This document shows, one piece after another, positions 49,401 to 60,160 of a stretch of DNA of 64,000 bases; within the stretch, counting starts at the first letter, position 1; each line of letters begins with the position of its first letter. The notes beneath the pieces were generated by a model. It made no database searches, had not been told where the DNA came from, and was given only the letters and a program-made list of their open reading frames with translations. Position numbers and translations under genes: made by a program. Origin of the DNA: Actinostola sp. cb2023 (lineage: Eukaryota > Cnidaria > Anthozoa > Actiniaria > Actinostolidae); NCBI GenBank assembly GCA_033675265.1, contig JAUJYZ010001031.1, positions 1-64,000 on the forward strand, written 5' to 3'.

Positions 49401-52400
49401 GATGTAGCCTCATTTCGATGTAGCCTCATTTTCATGATGAAAGGCATTTTTACCGTTCAAAATGGCTGCCAAACTGGAATCCTCTAGTAAACCGACCATA
49501 ACTATTTTTCACTTTGTAAATATCCAGAAACGACTACACTATTAAAATAAATATTATTATTTACAACTAAATATAATCCATCTAACCATAATAAACACCT
49601 TTAAACATTTGCTTCAAGTGACGAAAGTAAACCGCGGCGGAGATCTAAACGAAGCAAGCGAATAAAGAAACAAAGCGCCGTGGGACCCAATTATTATAGC
49701 GTCAACAGCAACGAAAGGTGAGGGTGTGTGTTGCCATGACAACCTACTAGTGACAGACCGAACCTTTGTAAATGTAACCATGGTAACTGGGATAACCTAA
49801 ACACTTTTAATAGTTACCATGACAACTAAATATTTTAATATTCCCATGGCAACTAGTAATATAATAAATAGAAATTTATAGTAAAATCGATATCTTGCCG
49901 ACGGATGACTGTAACACAATCTTTACTGAGATATTCTAGCAATCTGATTGGTTCAAAGGCATAACGTGACATACTGTTGCGTGACTACTACTTACATTTT
50001 TATTCGAATTTTTTCTTAGAAGTTCGACAGATTCTCTGCACGGCGGTTTTCCCATGGGACTTTCGATGAATCAAGAAGTTGAGTTCGAGGGAGATGTTGA
50101 ACTCGGTAAGATTGTTGACGACAAACCAGCCACGTCGGGATGGGCGTCTAACATCATGGCAGCTTATAGACAAGTTGGTAAGAATACAGTTATTATGTCG
50201 GTTGGCATAAACACAACAGGCCTTATGTCACTGTGAAAATGGACCTGACGCAAGCACAAACAAGCATAAGGTACAAAATTATGCACTTCTTGTGTTTCAG
50301 CTGGATCGGGTCCATTTCCACGGGTCCATTTCCACGACACAAGTTCTTATGTTTGCGCTTATGCCTGCGTCGGGTCCATTTCCATGACACAAGTTCTTAT
50401 GTTTGCGCTTATGCCTGCATCGGGTCCATTTCCACGACACAAGTTCTTATGTTTGCGCTTATGCCTGCATCGGGTCGACCATTTCCACGACACAAGTTCT
50501 TATGTTTGCGCTTATGCCTGCATCGGGTCGACCATTTCCACGACACAAGTTCTTATGTTTGCGCTTATGCCTGCATCGGGTCCATTTCCACGACACAAGT
50601 TCTTTGGTGAGACATTCTATTGTTTGTTTATGTCATCCATTCATCCATTCACCCATCCATCTATTTTCACTACAGAGGATGAACAACAGAAGAAGGAGGT
50701 CGAAGACTTCAGGCAAAGAAAGGCACAGCTTTTGATTTCAGGTAACCATAGTAACCATAGTAACCATAGTAACAATAGTAACCAACTTTTACATGTTTTT
50801 CTGATTTGATTGTATTTTTACGTCAGTCGAGGAAAGAAGTTCAGAAGACAATTCAGACGCGGTGTTTTCGTCAGAGGAATACAGCGGAAGTGATTCAGGA
50901 GGAAGGCCAAGGTCACCACGAACTGCACCAATAGGAAAGGACGACGAAAGCTTACAAGCTGTGAGTATTGAACGTGTGACGTAATAATAATAATAATAAT
51001 AATAATTAATAAATAATAAGAGTAATGGCCGTCAAAATGTTCGAACTTTCAAAATCTGTTAGCTTTTCTTCAAGCAACTGATTGACATTTGTTCACAAGT
51101 AACTTACTATTTACTGATATTTAGAAGTGTCTTTGTCGATCTTAAAACGATGGTTTGACGACAACTCGATTCAGATTTTGACGTCAAAAAAATCCCTAAA
51201 ATTTCCTATACAGCCGTTGTAAGAAGGTTGGGTGGGAAAAAAGTTCCCCGCGCATAGAATTATGGGGGAACAAAAAAAGAGACACACCGAAGTTGGTTGT
51301 AATGGTTCCTTTTTTTGTTTGAGCAGGAAGAAAAGAACCTTCAAAAGTACTGTTATTTCTGCTACAAAACAACAAAATCGTACGTTCCCAGCACACATTG
51401 CGGCTCAATTGACGCTTTTCCAGCAACAACCTTCTTAAAAGTCCTGTACAGTACTAATATTCTTAATTAATTTATTGTAAGTTTTTGAAAGCAGTTTAGT
51501 TTTCGTTACGTTTATTTCAGGAGTCTGCTTCCATGACGTCTCTAGCGCCAGCCAAAGCAACGACGCCCGTCAGGGTTTTCAAGGTCGTAATTGTTGGTGA
51601 TTCTGGAGTCGGGAAATCAAGCTTCTTACATCGCTTTTGTCATGATCAGTGGAAGCCGTCTTTTACTGCTACTATAGGTAGGTTATGATGATAAGATAAC
51701 TACACAAAACGGTGGGTTACCTGTGGTGAGGATACCTATTCCCTCACGGTCAAATCTCTTGACCACAGGTAACCCAATCCTGACCGCAGGTATCCCAATC
51801 CTGACCGCAGGTAACCCAATCCTGACCACAGGTAGCCCAATCCTGACCACAGGTAACCCAATCCTGACCACAGGTAACCCAATCCTGACCACAGTTAGCC
51901 CAATCCTGACCACAGTTAGCCCAATCCTGACCACAGGTAACCCAATCCTGACCACAGGTAACCCAATCCTGACCACAGGTAGCCCAATCCTGACCACAGG
52001 TAACCCAATCCTGACCACAGGTAACCCAATCCTGACCACAGGTAGCCCAATCCTGACCACAGTTAGCCCAATCCTGACCACAGGTAACCCATGCTGACCA
52101 CAGGTAGCCCAATCCTGACCACAGGTAACCCAATCCTGACCACAGGTAGCCCAATCCTGACCACAGTTAGCCCAATCCTGACCACAGGTAACCCATGCTG
52201 ATCACAGGTAGCCCAATCCTGACCACAGGTAACCCATGCTGACCACAGGTAACCCAATCCTGACCACAGGTAACCCAATCCTGACCACAGTTAGCCCAAT
52301 CCTGACCACAGGTAACCCATGCTGATCACAGGTAGCCCAATCCTGACCACAGGTAACCCATGCTGACCACAGGTAACCCATGCTGATCACAGGTAGCCCA

Positions 52401-53956
52401 ATCCTGACCACAGGTAACCCATGCTGACCACAGGTAACCCAATCCTGACCACAGGTAACCCATGCTGATCACAGGTAGCCCAATCCTGACCACAGTTAGC
52501 CCAATCCTGACCACAGGTAACCCATGCTGATCACAGGTAGCCCAATCCTGACCACAGTTAGCCCAATCCTGACCACAGGTAACCCATGCTGATCACAGGT
52601 AGCCCAATCCTGACCACAGGTAACCCAATCCTGACCACAGTTAGCCCAATCCTGACCACAGGTAACCCATGCTGATCACAGGTAGCCCAATCCTGACCAC
52701 AGGTAAACCATGCTGACCACAGGTAACCCAATCCTGACCACAGGTAACCCAATCCTGACCACAGATAACCCATGCTGACCACAGATAACCCATGCTGACC
52801 ACAGATAACCCACACGCCGTAGAAACCCATTTCCAAGAATGTACAAACAAATACATTATTAATTGTGTGAATTATTTTCAGGTGTTGACTTTCAGATTAA
52901 AACCATGATCGTAAATGATCGATGCATCGCAATACAGTTATGGGACACCGCTGGTCAAGAAAGGTGAAAATCTGCAGGCTCATCTGCTATATAAATATGA
53001 CGTCACATGAATGAATTCTAGGCTTTCAAAGATTTAGCATAACAGGTTTTTGTTTTATCCAGGTTTCGTAGTATCACTAAACAGTATTTCCGAAAAGCCG
53101 ATGGGATATTAATATTCTATGACGTCACGGCGGAGTCGTCTTTTATCAACCTGAAGAGTTGGATGAGCAGTGTTGAGGTGAGCTGGGTTCTAATCTCAAT
53201 TTTAATTGTTTAAAATTAAATGATTAAAATCATCGTCATTAACATTATCCCCAACATATCATCATTGTCATCATCACAACCTTCATCTACATCTACAAGT
53301 TTAATTCACAAAGGTTTCCCATAACGTGAATGGATGGTCAGCTGCGGTGCTCACAGCATAAACAAAATTCATTCACCATCATCATCACCATCATAATCAT
53401 AATGATATAATCATCGTGTCTGAGCTTTTTGTTTTGTCTGGTATTTCCAGGAAGAAGCTGAGGAGAACGCAGCACTAATGGTGGTCGGATCTAAGATTGA
53501 TTTAGCAGAAGACAGCAATACGAGAGTTGTAAAAACGGAGGACGCAGAAAAGCTTGCGAAAGTAAGATAGGTTTTGGGTACCCTGTGGTATTCGGGTCCA
53601 ATCTCCTTTTGTAAAAAATCATTTTAAATTTGTTTTTTTATAGTATCACAATGCTCTTTACATGGAGACGAGCGCTAAAGTAGGACACAATATCAACGAA
53701 TCTATGATAAAACTGGCTGAGTGAGTATCTAATACATGACGTCATAGCCGCCATATTGGATACATTTCTTGTACAACTGTTCTAGTAATATTATTATTGT
53801 ATTATTGTAAACTGCTATACGTATTTTTGGCAAAAAAATATTAATTTTGTATTTTACTTTAGGGTGTTGCAAGACCGCGAAGATGAAATGATGAACAGTG
53901 TTTTAAACCTCGTCAATCTTCCTAAAGGAAAAAAGAAGGGTTGTTGTAAATCCTGA
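37033..53956 (+). CDS. CRACR2A-like: CRACR2A/Rab46-like large Rab GTPase with EF-hands
   Basis: Calcium-binding, membrane-anchored Rab predicted to link Ca2+ to vesicle traffic. Exons: 37033-37706, 38826-38981, 41397-41487, 41976-42071, 43031-43102, 44547-44662, 45122-45193, 45554-45611, 46632-46679, 47059-47198, 50020-50177, 50676-50741, 50827-50960, 51521-51677, 52882-52963, 53063-53177, 53451-53561, 53644-53720, 53863-53956. All are GT-AG and the phases close at 2517 nt (838 residues). EF-hand loops at 24-35, 60-71, 110-121 and 144-155; the second and fourth are canonical, the first and third have Lys at loop position 5. The coiled coil (about 260-460) includes [10 protein letters not shown], a strong match to CRACR2A. 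Residues 461-627 are Ser/acidic linker. Rab domain: GDSGVGKSS 653-661, T678, WDTAGQE 700-706, SKID 759-762 (usually NKxD), ETSAK 790-794. CCKS at 835-838 suits geranylgeranylation. Mammalian long CRACR2A is about 730 residues. The exon-11 donor could instead be the in-phase GTAAG at 50106, giving a shorter linker. Confidence 0.93.
39367..39437. repeat. Short hairpin
   Basis: CACTGTCAGAA and TTCTGACAGTG flank about 50 bp containing a second small palindrome (TGATCA...TGATCA). Rab gene intron 2. Confidence 0.6.
39505..40658. mobile_element. TIR-bounded 1.15-kb element
   Basis: Left TACCGTAAATGCTCGATTTA and right TAATCGAGCATTTACGGTA are inverted. Subterminal GCGCTTATT/AAGCGC repeats flank both ends. 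The interior carries (CTA)n at 40367-40410 and no transposase frame. Non-autonomous DNA transposon in Rab gene intron 2. Confidence 0.75.
41612..41811. repeat. 40-bp minisatellite built on the TGGGNTNCCTGTGGTAG motif, five copies
   Basis: Unit: TTGGGATTCCTGTGGTAGAG followed by TACGCGGGATAAGTATTACA. Units start at 41612, 41652, 41692, 41732 and 41772. It is followed by TTGGGCTTCCTGTG and an inverted copy near 41890. Rab gene intron 3. Confidence 0.95.
42284..42357 (+). tRNA. tRNA-Thr(GGT)-like sequence, probably pseudogene or SINE
   Basis: U8, an A-box (TGGCTCAGTGG), a loop CTGGTAT with U33, anticodon GGT and A37, and a B-box (GGTTCAATTCC) in a perfect 5-bp T-stem are present. The first two acceptor pairs, one D-stem pair and the last anticodon-stem pair are mismatched. 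A T-run follows directly at 42360, suiting a Pol III terminator. It lies on the sense strand of Rab gene intron 4. The mismatches argue for a pseudogene or SINE head. Confidence 0.5.
42500..42877. mobile_element. MITE with telomere-like interior
   Basis: GGGGTTGTAATACGTATTCC and GGAATACGTATTACAACCCC are perfect inverted ends, continuing through ATATATGGTA and AGCGGCCCC/GGGGCCGCT. The interior holds CCCTAACCCTAAACCTAACC at 42700-42720. Rab gene intron 4. Confidence 0.85.
43134..44465. repeat. 55-bp minisatellite, about 24 copies (array 1)
   Basis: Unit: CCTGACGCAAGCATAAGCGT then AAGCACAAGAGACCTTATTT then CACTGTGAAAACGGA, with small variants (GCGCAAG, AGGCC, GAACC). It fills nearly all of Rab gene intron 5. 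Related monomers lie at 18106 and 50205, and a related inverted array at 50300-50600. Confidence 0.95.
44742..44935. repeat. 32-bp minisatellite, six copies
   Basis: Unit TGGGGTTCCTGTGTAGAAGA plus GAGAGTTAACTT; the last copies carry GGGTTTCTG and GGGATTCCTG variants. It contains the GGGNTNCCTGTG core. Rab gene intron 6. Confidence 0.9.
45210..45520. repeat. Degenerate repeat of CTCCGAGTAGATATCGACTACC-type phrases
   Basis: Phrases (T/C)TCCGA(G/C)T and (A/T)AT(C/A)(C/G)GACTA alternate with CAGATAACAAA blocks about six times. Rab gene intron 7. Irregular, so probably an old minisatellite. Confidence 0.5.
46314..46505. repeat. 27-bp minisatellite, about seven copies
   Basis: Unit AACCTGTTTAACCAGTTCAA with CTTGCAA, containing the small palindrome GTTTAACCAGTTCAAC. 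Rab gene intron 8. Confidence 0.9.
47391..48714. mobile_element. 1.3-kb TIR element
   Basis: Left TAATGTAGACTAGCACATGG with CATTTTGTCTGCGCATGCG, right CGCATGCGCAGACAAAATAC with CCATATGCTATGTAGACTA. A TAATGTAGACTA direct repeat at both edges may be part of the target site. No transposase frame in the interior. Rab gene intron 10. Confidence 0.75.
49003..49433. repeat. 16-bp minisatellite, about 26 copies
   Basis: Unit GATGTGGCCTCATTTT with GATGTAGCC variants and one 4-bp expansion (GATTGATG near 49094). Rab gene intron 10. Confidence 0.95.
49730..49853. promoter_or_regulatory. Cluster of RFX X-box-like palindromes
   Basis: GTTGCCATGACAAC (49730-49743), GTAACCATGGTAAC (49774-49787) and GTTACCATGACAAC (49813-49826) match GTNRCC-N2-RGYAAC closely, with a half site CCCATGGCAAC at 49843-49853. 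They lie in intron 10 of the Rab gene, about 170-290 bp before the exon at 50020. The motif match is direct; regulatory use is inference. Confidence 0.5.
50300..50600. repeat. 50-53-bp minisatellite (array 2), inverted relative of array 1
   Basis: Unit GGGTCCATTTCCACGACACA plus AGTTCTTATGTTTGCGCTTA plus TGCCTGCATC, five to six copies. Its reverse complement aligns with the unit at 43134-44465 over GGACC(T/C)GA(C/T)GCA(A/G)GCATAAGCGCAAA. A single forward-oriented unit sits just upstream at 50205-50265. Rab gene intron 11. Confidence 0.85.
50742..50784. promoter_or_regulatory. Tandem GTAACCATA repeat, overlapping X-box-like sites
   Basis: GTAACCATAGTAACCATAGT continues as GTAACAATAGTAACC. Each GTAACCATAGTAAC fits the RFX consensus. 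The first GTAACC is the splice donor of the exon ending at 50741, so four donor-like GTAAC sequences follow at 9-bp spacing. Confidence 0.4.
51757..52815. repeat. 20-21-bp minisatellite carrying CAG-GTAACCC in each unit, about 50 copies
   Basis: Unit CTGACCACAGGTAACCCAATC, with variants GGTAGCCC, GTTAGCCC and CCCATGCTGATCACAGG. It fills Rab gene intron 14, between the P-loop exon and the switch-II exon, and is open in several frames on both strands because of its near-21-bp period. Each unit is the reverse complement of the GGGTTACCTGTGGT motif. Confidence 0.95.
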
Positions 53957-54176
53957 TAGACGGTCACCCTGTGTTACCCAGCAATATATAAATAGATCCA
54001 GTCACTCCCCACGTCCCCCGAAGGAATTGTACACCTATGACTACTTCCTACACAGACATAGTGATGCGATAGTCAGCTCAAAGTCTTTTAAGAAGGACAT
54101 GTTCGATCAGCGTAGATCCCATGATATCACCCGGCAGCTAGTTTTAGTCGATTATAGTCCCAGTGGACTAAATTAA

Positions 54177-55085
54177 TTTATATATCTAAGCGCGATGCAT
54201 GATGGAAAAGAATCACGTTATAATCCACGAGTTACCAATTGTCCGCCATCTCGGTTTTATATATCTATATATATCTAAGCGCGATGCATGGTGGGAATGA
54301 ATCACGTGATCTAGTAGTCACGTAATCCACTAGTTACCAATTGTCCGCCATCTCGGTTTTATATATCTATATATATCTAAGCGCGATGCATGATGGGAAT
54401 GAATCACGTGATCTAGTAATGACGTTGTAATCCACGAGTTACCAATTGTGCGCCATCACGGTTTTATATATCTATATATATATCTAAGCGCGATGCATGA
54501 TGGGAATGAATCACGTGATCTAGTAATGACGTTGTAATCCACGAGTTACCAATTGTGCGCCATCACGGTTTTATATATCTATATATATATCTAAGCGCGA
54601 TGCATGATAGGAATTAATCACGTGATCTAGTCATCATGTTGTAATCCACGAGTTACCAATTGTCCGCCATCACGGTTTTATATATCTATATATATCTAAG
54701 CGCGATGCATGATAGGAATTAATCACGTGATCTAGTCATCATGTTGTAATCCACGAGTTACCAATTGTCCGCCATCACGGTTTTATATATCTATATATAT
54801 ATCTAAGCGCGATGCATGATAGGAATTAATCACGTGATCTAGTCATCATGTTGTAATCCACGAGTTACCAATTGTTCGCCATCTCGGTTTTATATATCTA
54901 TATATATCTAAGCGCGATGCATGATGGGAATGAATCACGTGATCTAGTAATCACGTAATCCACGAGTTACCAATTGTCCGCCATCACGGTTTTATATATC
55001 TATATATATCTAAGCGCGATGCATGATGGGAATGAATCACGTGATCTAGTAATCACGTAATCCACGAGTTACCAATTGTCAGCCA
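54177..55085. repeat. Tandem array of about 105-115-bp units downstream of the Rab gene, eight copies
   Basis: Each unit has TATATATCTAAGCGCGATGC, ATGATGGGAATGAATCACGT, GATCTAGTAAT, GTAATCCACGAGTTACCAAT and TGTCCGCCATCACGGTTTTA. It begins about 220 bp after the stop codon and may be in the 3' UTR; ATTAAA near 55236 is a possible polyadenylation signal. Confidence 0.9.
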
Positions 55086-55089
55086 TCTT

Positions 55090-58000
55090 GTTTCCACGAC
55101 GTTCGCAGACATCCTGTATTGCAGTCTTTAACATATCTTTTATTTATAAGTGAATTCACTCTAATTATTAATATTATTCTAATAACATGGGAATTGGGAT
55201 ATTGGTACGATGTGCTGTATTGTATTTCTTTGAATTAAAGGCTTGCTTTTATGAAAACGAGGTTCGTCTTGACGGAATCGACGTTAATTAATAAATCCAT
55301 TGTACGGACAAGATGGCGGCTGTATATTTTACCCAGTAATCCTTTGCGAACCTAATTCAGTACCATGCACTCATATCTACTAGGAGCCTTCCTCTCCTAT
55401 AATAGGTTTGTACGACATCGTATGCACAAATTGAGTTAAAACTAGTCGTTGCATGTTGCAAGTAAGTACTGCGAGGCCAATAGGTGCTATAACTAACTGT
55501 AAAGGCATAATGTATCAATGTTGGGCTTCCTGTGTTATTATTGATGTGCAAGTTCTGACGAAGTCATTGAATTGATTTTTTTAATTTGTATTATACTAAT
55601 AGTAAAGAAGCAATAATTATAATGAAAGGTGGCACTAAAGTATTTATTATGATAGCTGTCCACAACAAAACGCATTCAAATTCTCTTCGGTTCACTTATG
55701 TGTTTGGGCTTCCTGTGTTTCACTTACAAAATGGCGCCTTGTATATATTGTGTGGACTTCTGATTAGCGATAAAATTCGAGTTGATTTCGTTTCACACAT
55801 TCTTCTATTTCATCTTGATTCATCAAACGCCAGTCTTTAATATTAGTACTGTACTAAAGAATATAACGGAGTAGATTGATGCATAGCTGCATAGGTTCTA
55901 GCTAGACTTGCCACAAGTCGATCTCTCTTGTATCCTAGATGTGCGAGCGAAGCGACCGACGAAGTCGCGAGAGGTCGACTTGTCCCGCTTGCAAGGTTTT
56001 CATTTGCGTTTCGCGCCATAAATTATCAGGGGGCGGAGTTTTGTCACACACACCGTGGTATCTGGTTTCATTCAGGGTGAACTCCAACACTCGGCTTCCA
56101 CTCCGATAAATACTGTAAATATAAGCTTGTGGTTCTTTTTTGTAGAACATAGAAACATGTGGACGACCAGCTATTCGTTTGTTTCTTTTCTACCCGGGTT
56201 CATTTCTTGCACGATTTCGGCCATCGAACTTTCTTCATCCTTTCCGCGTACACGGCTGGTAGACAATCTCGCCAAATATCGAGTCTTCGCTCTCTTTCAT
56301 TCATTTCTTTCCTGAGCTAATGTAAGGACATCGTATATCCACCAAAGACCAAAGAGAACGTGAATACATTTCACCAGTTCGACAATTCTAGTAACATTTG
56401 ACGTCAGATTCAACACTGTTTTGCTTTCAATGTCGGCCGAAAGCGTACCGTGTAGTTCCAGTGATTCTAGTGAAGAATCAGAATCTAGTGAAATCTCAGA
56501 TCAGTTTCGTCGTCTGACTTCAGTACTTCATCAAGCGACTGGAAGAACAATGATTTTTTTTTTTTTTTAAATCTTGAATTTATAAATTATAAATTTGTTA
56601 GATTTTCCAACAACTTCGTGCATGGAGCTTTCAGTTAGCGTCAGTACATCTAGAACTTTCAACCCGCCAGGGTTCTCATCGGGATGGAAGTGCTGGTTTG
56701 CCTTTGGTGTTTTGTGTTATATCAACAAAAAAACTAACTCCAGGTATTATTATTTATATATATCAAAGCTAGCTACAATAGTTCAAAGGCCAGTTCAAAA
56801 CCCGGCCAAAAAACGAACATCTTCTGCTCTTTCTGAGAAGGAAATCAACGATCTGGTATCATGGATAATCTCTTACGAAGAACCTAATTAAACTTGTGCA
56901 GGACTAGCAGTGAGAACCAAGCTAATGAATATTTCAAACAACCGGTGTTGTCTGAAACGCAGCAAAATCACGAACTTTAAAGCTAATTGAAGTAGGATTT
57001 TGTCGAAAATTCACGGCGACATTGACACAAAGTTCCTTCTAAAACAGCGAAGTGAGGTACAGGGGAGCTTCTTTGTCTGTGGCCTGGATGAAGATTTCAT
57101 CGCATTTTTATTCAGCGGCTGATCTTGGAGTGCCGGCTTTCTTGCCTTCTTTGAACTGACAGACGCCTTTAGCGAAAGAACTTCGCATACACTCAGTGAT
57201 AACCCTCTTGTTTCAGTGCATGTGTTGTTTGCCGCTCTTTAAGGCACGGTTCGTCGGTTGAAAGTTTCAGTTGTTTTTGGACTATCTTTCGGCGAAGAAG
57301 GTCTTTAGCAAAGTGCACATTTGTATCATACATTTCATGGCGAACAATTTCATACAGTCAGCGGATGACATTGCTGGCGCGTAAATGACACCTTTTTATT
57401 CTAAGAAAACACTGGCCTTTTATCGTAAAATTAGAGCGATTGTGTGATATTACATTGCTTTTATTTTTGTCTATTGTTATTATAATACTGCAGATTAGCA
57501 TATTTCGGAAGAGCGTTCGCAAGGTGGAATGCACAAGAGAAGGTGCCAAACTAGAACAAAAGAGCTGCATATGATGAATCAACAACTTACAACTACTAAA
57601 ACTGGTTGAAAAATGTTCTGATTTGAAGCTTATATTTGGCGGCCTTAAAATGTTTCAATGAGCTTGATTTTACAAGAACATCTCAGCTACAATCTAAATT
57701 TGAGCATAGTCAATTTTAAACAAAATTTACCGACGGTATTTTTAATTATGACTTTTTTAGTAAAAATAGAACGAATGGTGGACAATAAGTGCAAAGTAAA
57801 CACCTCATCGTGTATGACTTGAGCTCACATTTTCCGATATCATTGCAAGCGATTTCTCTCAACTTTTCCAGAAAAGTAGTTCAATGTCATTACAACAATT
57901 CAAGTCTAAAATTGAGTTTTGATACGCCCGATTTACTTGGATTTCAGGTGATTGATTTAATTACTTTATTTACGCTTGAATTATATACTCAAAACATTTC

Positions 58001-60120
58001 ATCGAAGATATCTCACAAACGCTCTCACATAATTTGCTTGTATTCACTAGAACTAGAGACAATTATGCCCACTATAAGATCACAAGAACATTTCCTAAAA
58101 ATAACCCCCTAGAATCTATAGAAATCGAGAATATGTAAAAAGAGGAATTCTCTCTTAGCGTTGCCATAGTAACGCCGATCTCCATAAAACATACTTCATC
58201 AGAAACTTTGATCTTTCTGTAACAAGGTTGTAATACTCAATTTACCAATAGATCGTTCACAAACGCACAATTGTGTTTCAAACGCAAGAGGTATCGCTAC
58301 GGAAAAAACCAAAAGGACAACAATGGGATAATCACCGAAAAACTACCAAGATGTAAACGATTTGGGAACAACCAAAGAGGACATTTTCAGCGGTTTTAAT
58401 AAGGAGTTATTTGAAATGGACACTTGAACTTTCGAATCAGACTTGTGGAAAGAAGCTCGAACTCCTGAAAAATGTTCTGAACTACAATAACTGTACGGCA
58501 TCTCGGGTCAGTTACAAAGACAGTATGGCGGATGCTTAGCTAATTATACCTATTTTTCAACGGACTTGGGAACAATGTTAGGCATATTCCACATGAGAGA
58601 AACACTAACCATGGGCGAGACGAAGTATGAAAGAATGATTTGGGACTTGTGGAGATTGAGGAACCGTAATGATATAAGAGGTACGACAAATATTGAATGA
58701 AAATGCACTGTTTTCTCTGTAATTTTGAAGTGACCCGTAGTTGAATACGAGTGAGCATTGCGCATGCTCGCGGCCATGGTGTATGAAATTGTTCGCCATG
58801 TGTGGTGTTGGCTATGTTGGCGTCGCTAACCAAAACTATCAGTGATGATGAAGGTGATGGATTTTGTTTCATCAGAGTCGAAATCATTGTGAGAACGCTT
58901 CATTCTTACGACACGTAGACCGTAAATCATGCCGAATCAAAAACCAACAAAAGAAAGTTGATAAAACAAGAATAAACATATGAAGCGATAGGTATAAGAA
59001 CGTAGAAGAGTCGCGATCATGAGTCGTTGAACTAAAAGTCGCCACTAAGCGCTCTGGCAGTATGTCAGTTTATTGATATGTAACTGATAAGTCGTGATTC
59101 TTGTTGAATTATTGGATCTTTATTGGGACGTTCTTCTGTTACAGTTTGGTTGTTGTTCTTAAGGCTGAGTCTAAACTCTTCTCTGAAAACGCTCACTAGC
59201 TTGGTTGTATTTATATTAAAATCCCTGTATAACTAGTTTTCGTATTTCTAAAGAATATCTAGTACAAGTGATTATCTGAACAATTCGTCGATGACTGCAT
59301 GAATATAGAATTGAATATCACGACAAACATGAATCTCAGTACAACTCTGAGGTTAGTGGAGATATTTTTAGTTGAAAATACTGAAACAATAGATCCTTCT
59401 ACGAGTCGCTATACCGTAGTACTGCGCAAGGCATGTAAAACCAGTTAAATCTAGTTTCTCAGTGCAGCTGTCCATGTTTCGTTGAGTTGAAACATGGACT
59501 TTGACCTGGACTTTGGTAGCGTCTCTCATTAGTTCGATTGATATTTTTAGGTTTTAATTAGCATTCTAAGCGCTCTGATCATTGTTATGGATAGTGGCGC
59601 TATATAAAATGTATTATTATTATTATTGAACGACCAACAGCTGTTTTTAAGAAGATAATGGCGATTGAACTTTGTACATCTCGGCCGGAGAGCACGGTTG
59701 TCATAGCGACAACTTGACAGAGAACATGGCGATTCTGCCTTCATCACAGATACATGTGATACATTCATTGTACACAGTTCGTCTCGTTCTTGTGCAAGGG
59801 AAAAATGAACTTGGACTTCCATGGAATAAGAATATCAATATTTTGGATCAAGTTCTCGCGTCTTCCGTTGGGCCGGAAGGCTCCTAGTAATGGGCTCCTG
59901 TATCTACAAACTGACAGGAACGTTCTAAATTAAGCCAGTATAAAAGCTTTATACTGTCTTTGTTACGTTTTCTGTTCCGATTATAGTGTTTTCTATGCGC
60001 AAAGGATTATGGGAAATACACTTATCCACCATTTTGTTTTCAGGACAGTGAACGGATTGAGATTAAGCTACTTGTAGCCTCTTCTTACGGCGTTTTATCC
60101 GAGGATTGGTTCCGAGTATA
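55090..60120. other. Intergenic stretch without a supported gene
   Basis: Two nearby frames, at 56430-56570 (MSAESVPCSSSDSSEESESS start, ended by a poly-T/poly-A tract) and 56595-56891 (ends SALSEKEINDLVSWIISYEEP), look protein-like in composition. They match no family I know and could be a degraded transposon gene or a lineage-specific gene. A TGGCGCTATATAAAATG-(TTA)n retroelement tail lies at 59595-59628. TGGGCTTCCTGTG motifs occur near 55520 and 55706. Confidence 0.35.
58160..58173. promoter_or_regulatory. RFX X-box-like palindrome
   Basis: GTTGCCATAGTAAC, a full match to GTNRCC-N2-RGYAAC. Intergenic, with no adjacent gene start recognised. Confidence 0.4.
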
Positions 60121-60160
60121 TTGGGTTACCTGTGGTGGAGGTTAATTAACCACGGGGGAC

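Noticed and set aside
51683..52856. Multiple open frames encoding 7-residue repeats ([14 protein letters not shown])
   Set aside because: The near-21-bp minisatellite leaves several frames open on both strands, and the array lies between two clear Rab exons.
59547..59887. 71-91-codon frames on both strands
   Set aside because: They overlap a retroelement tail with (TTA)n and have no conserved features.
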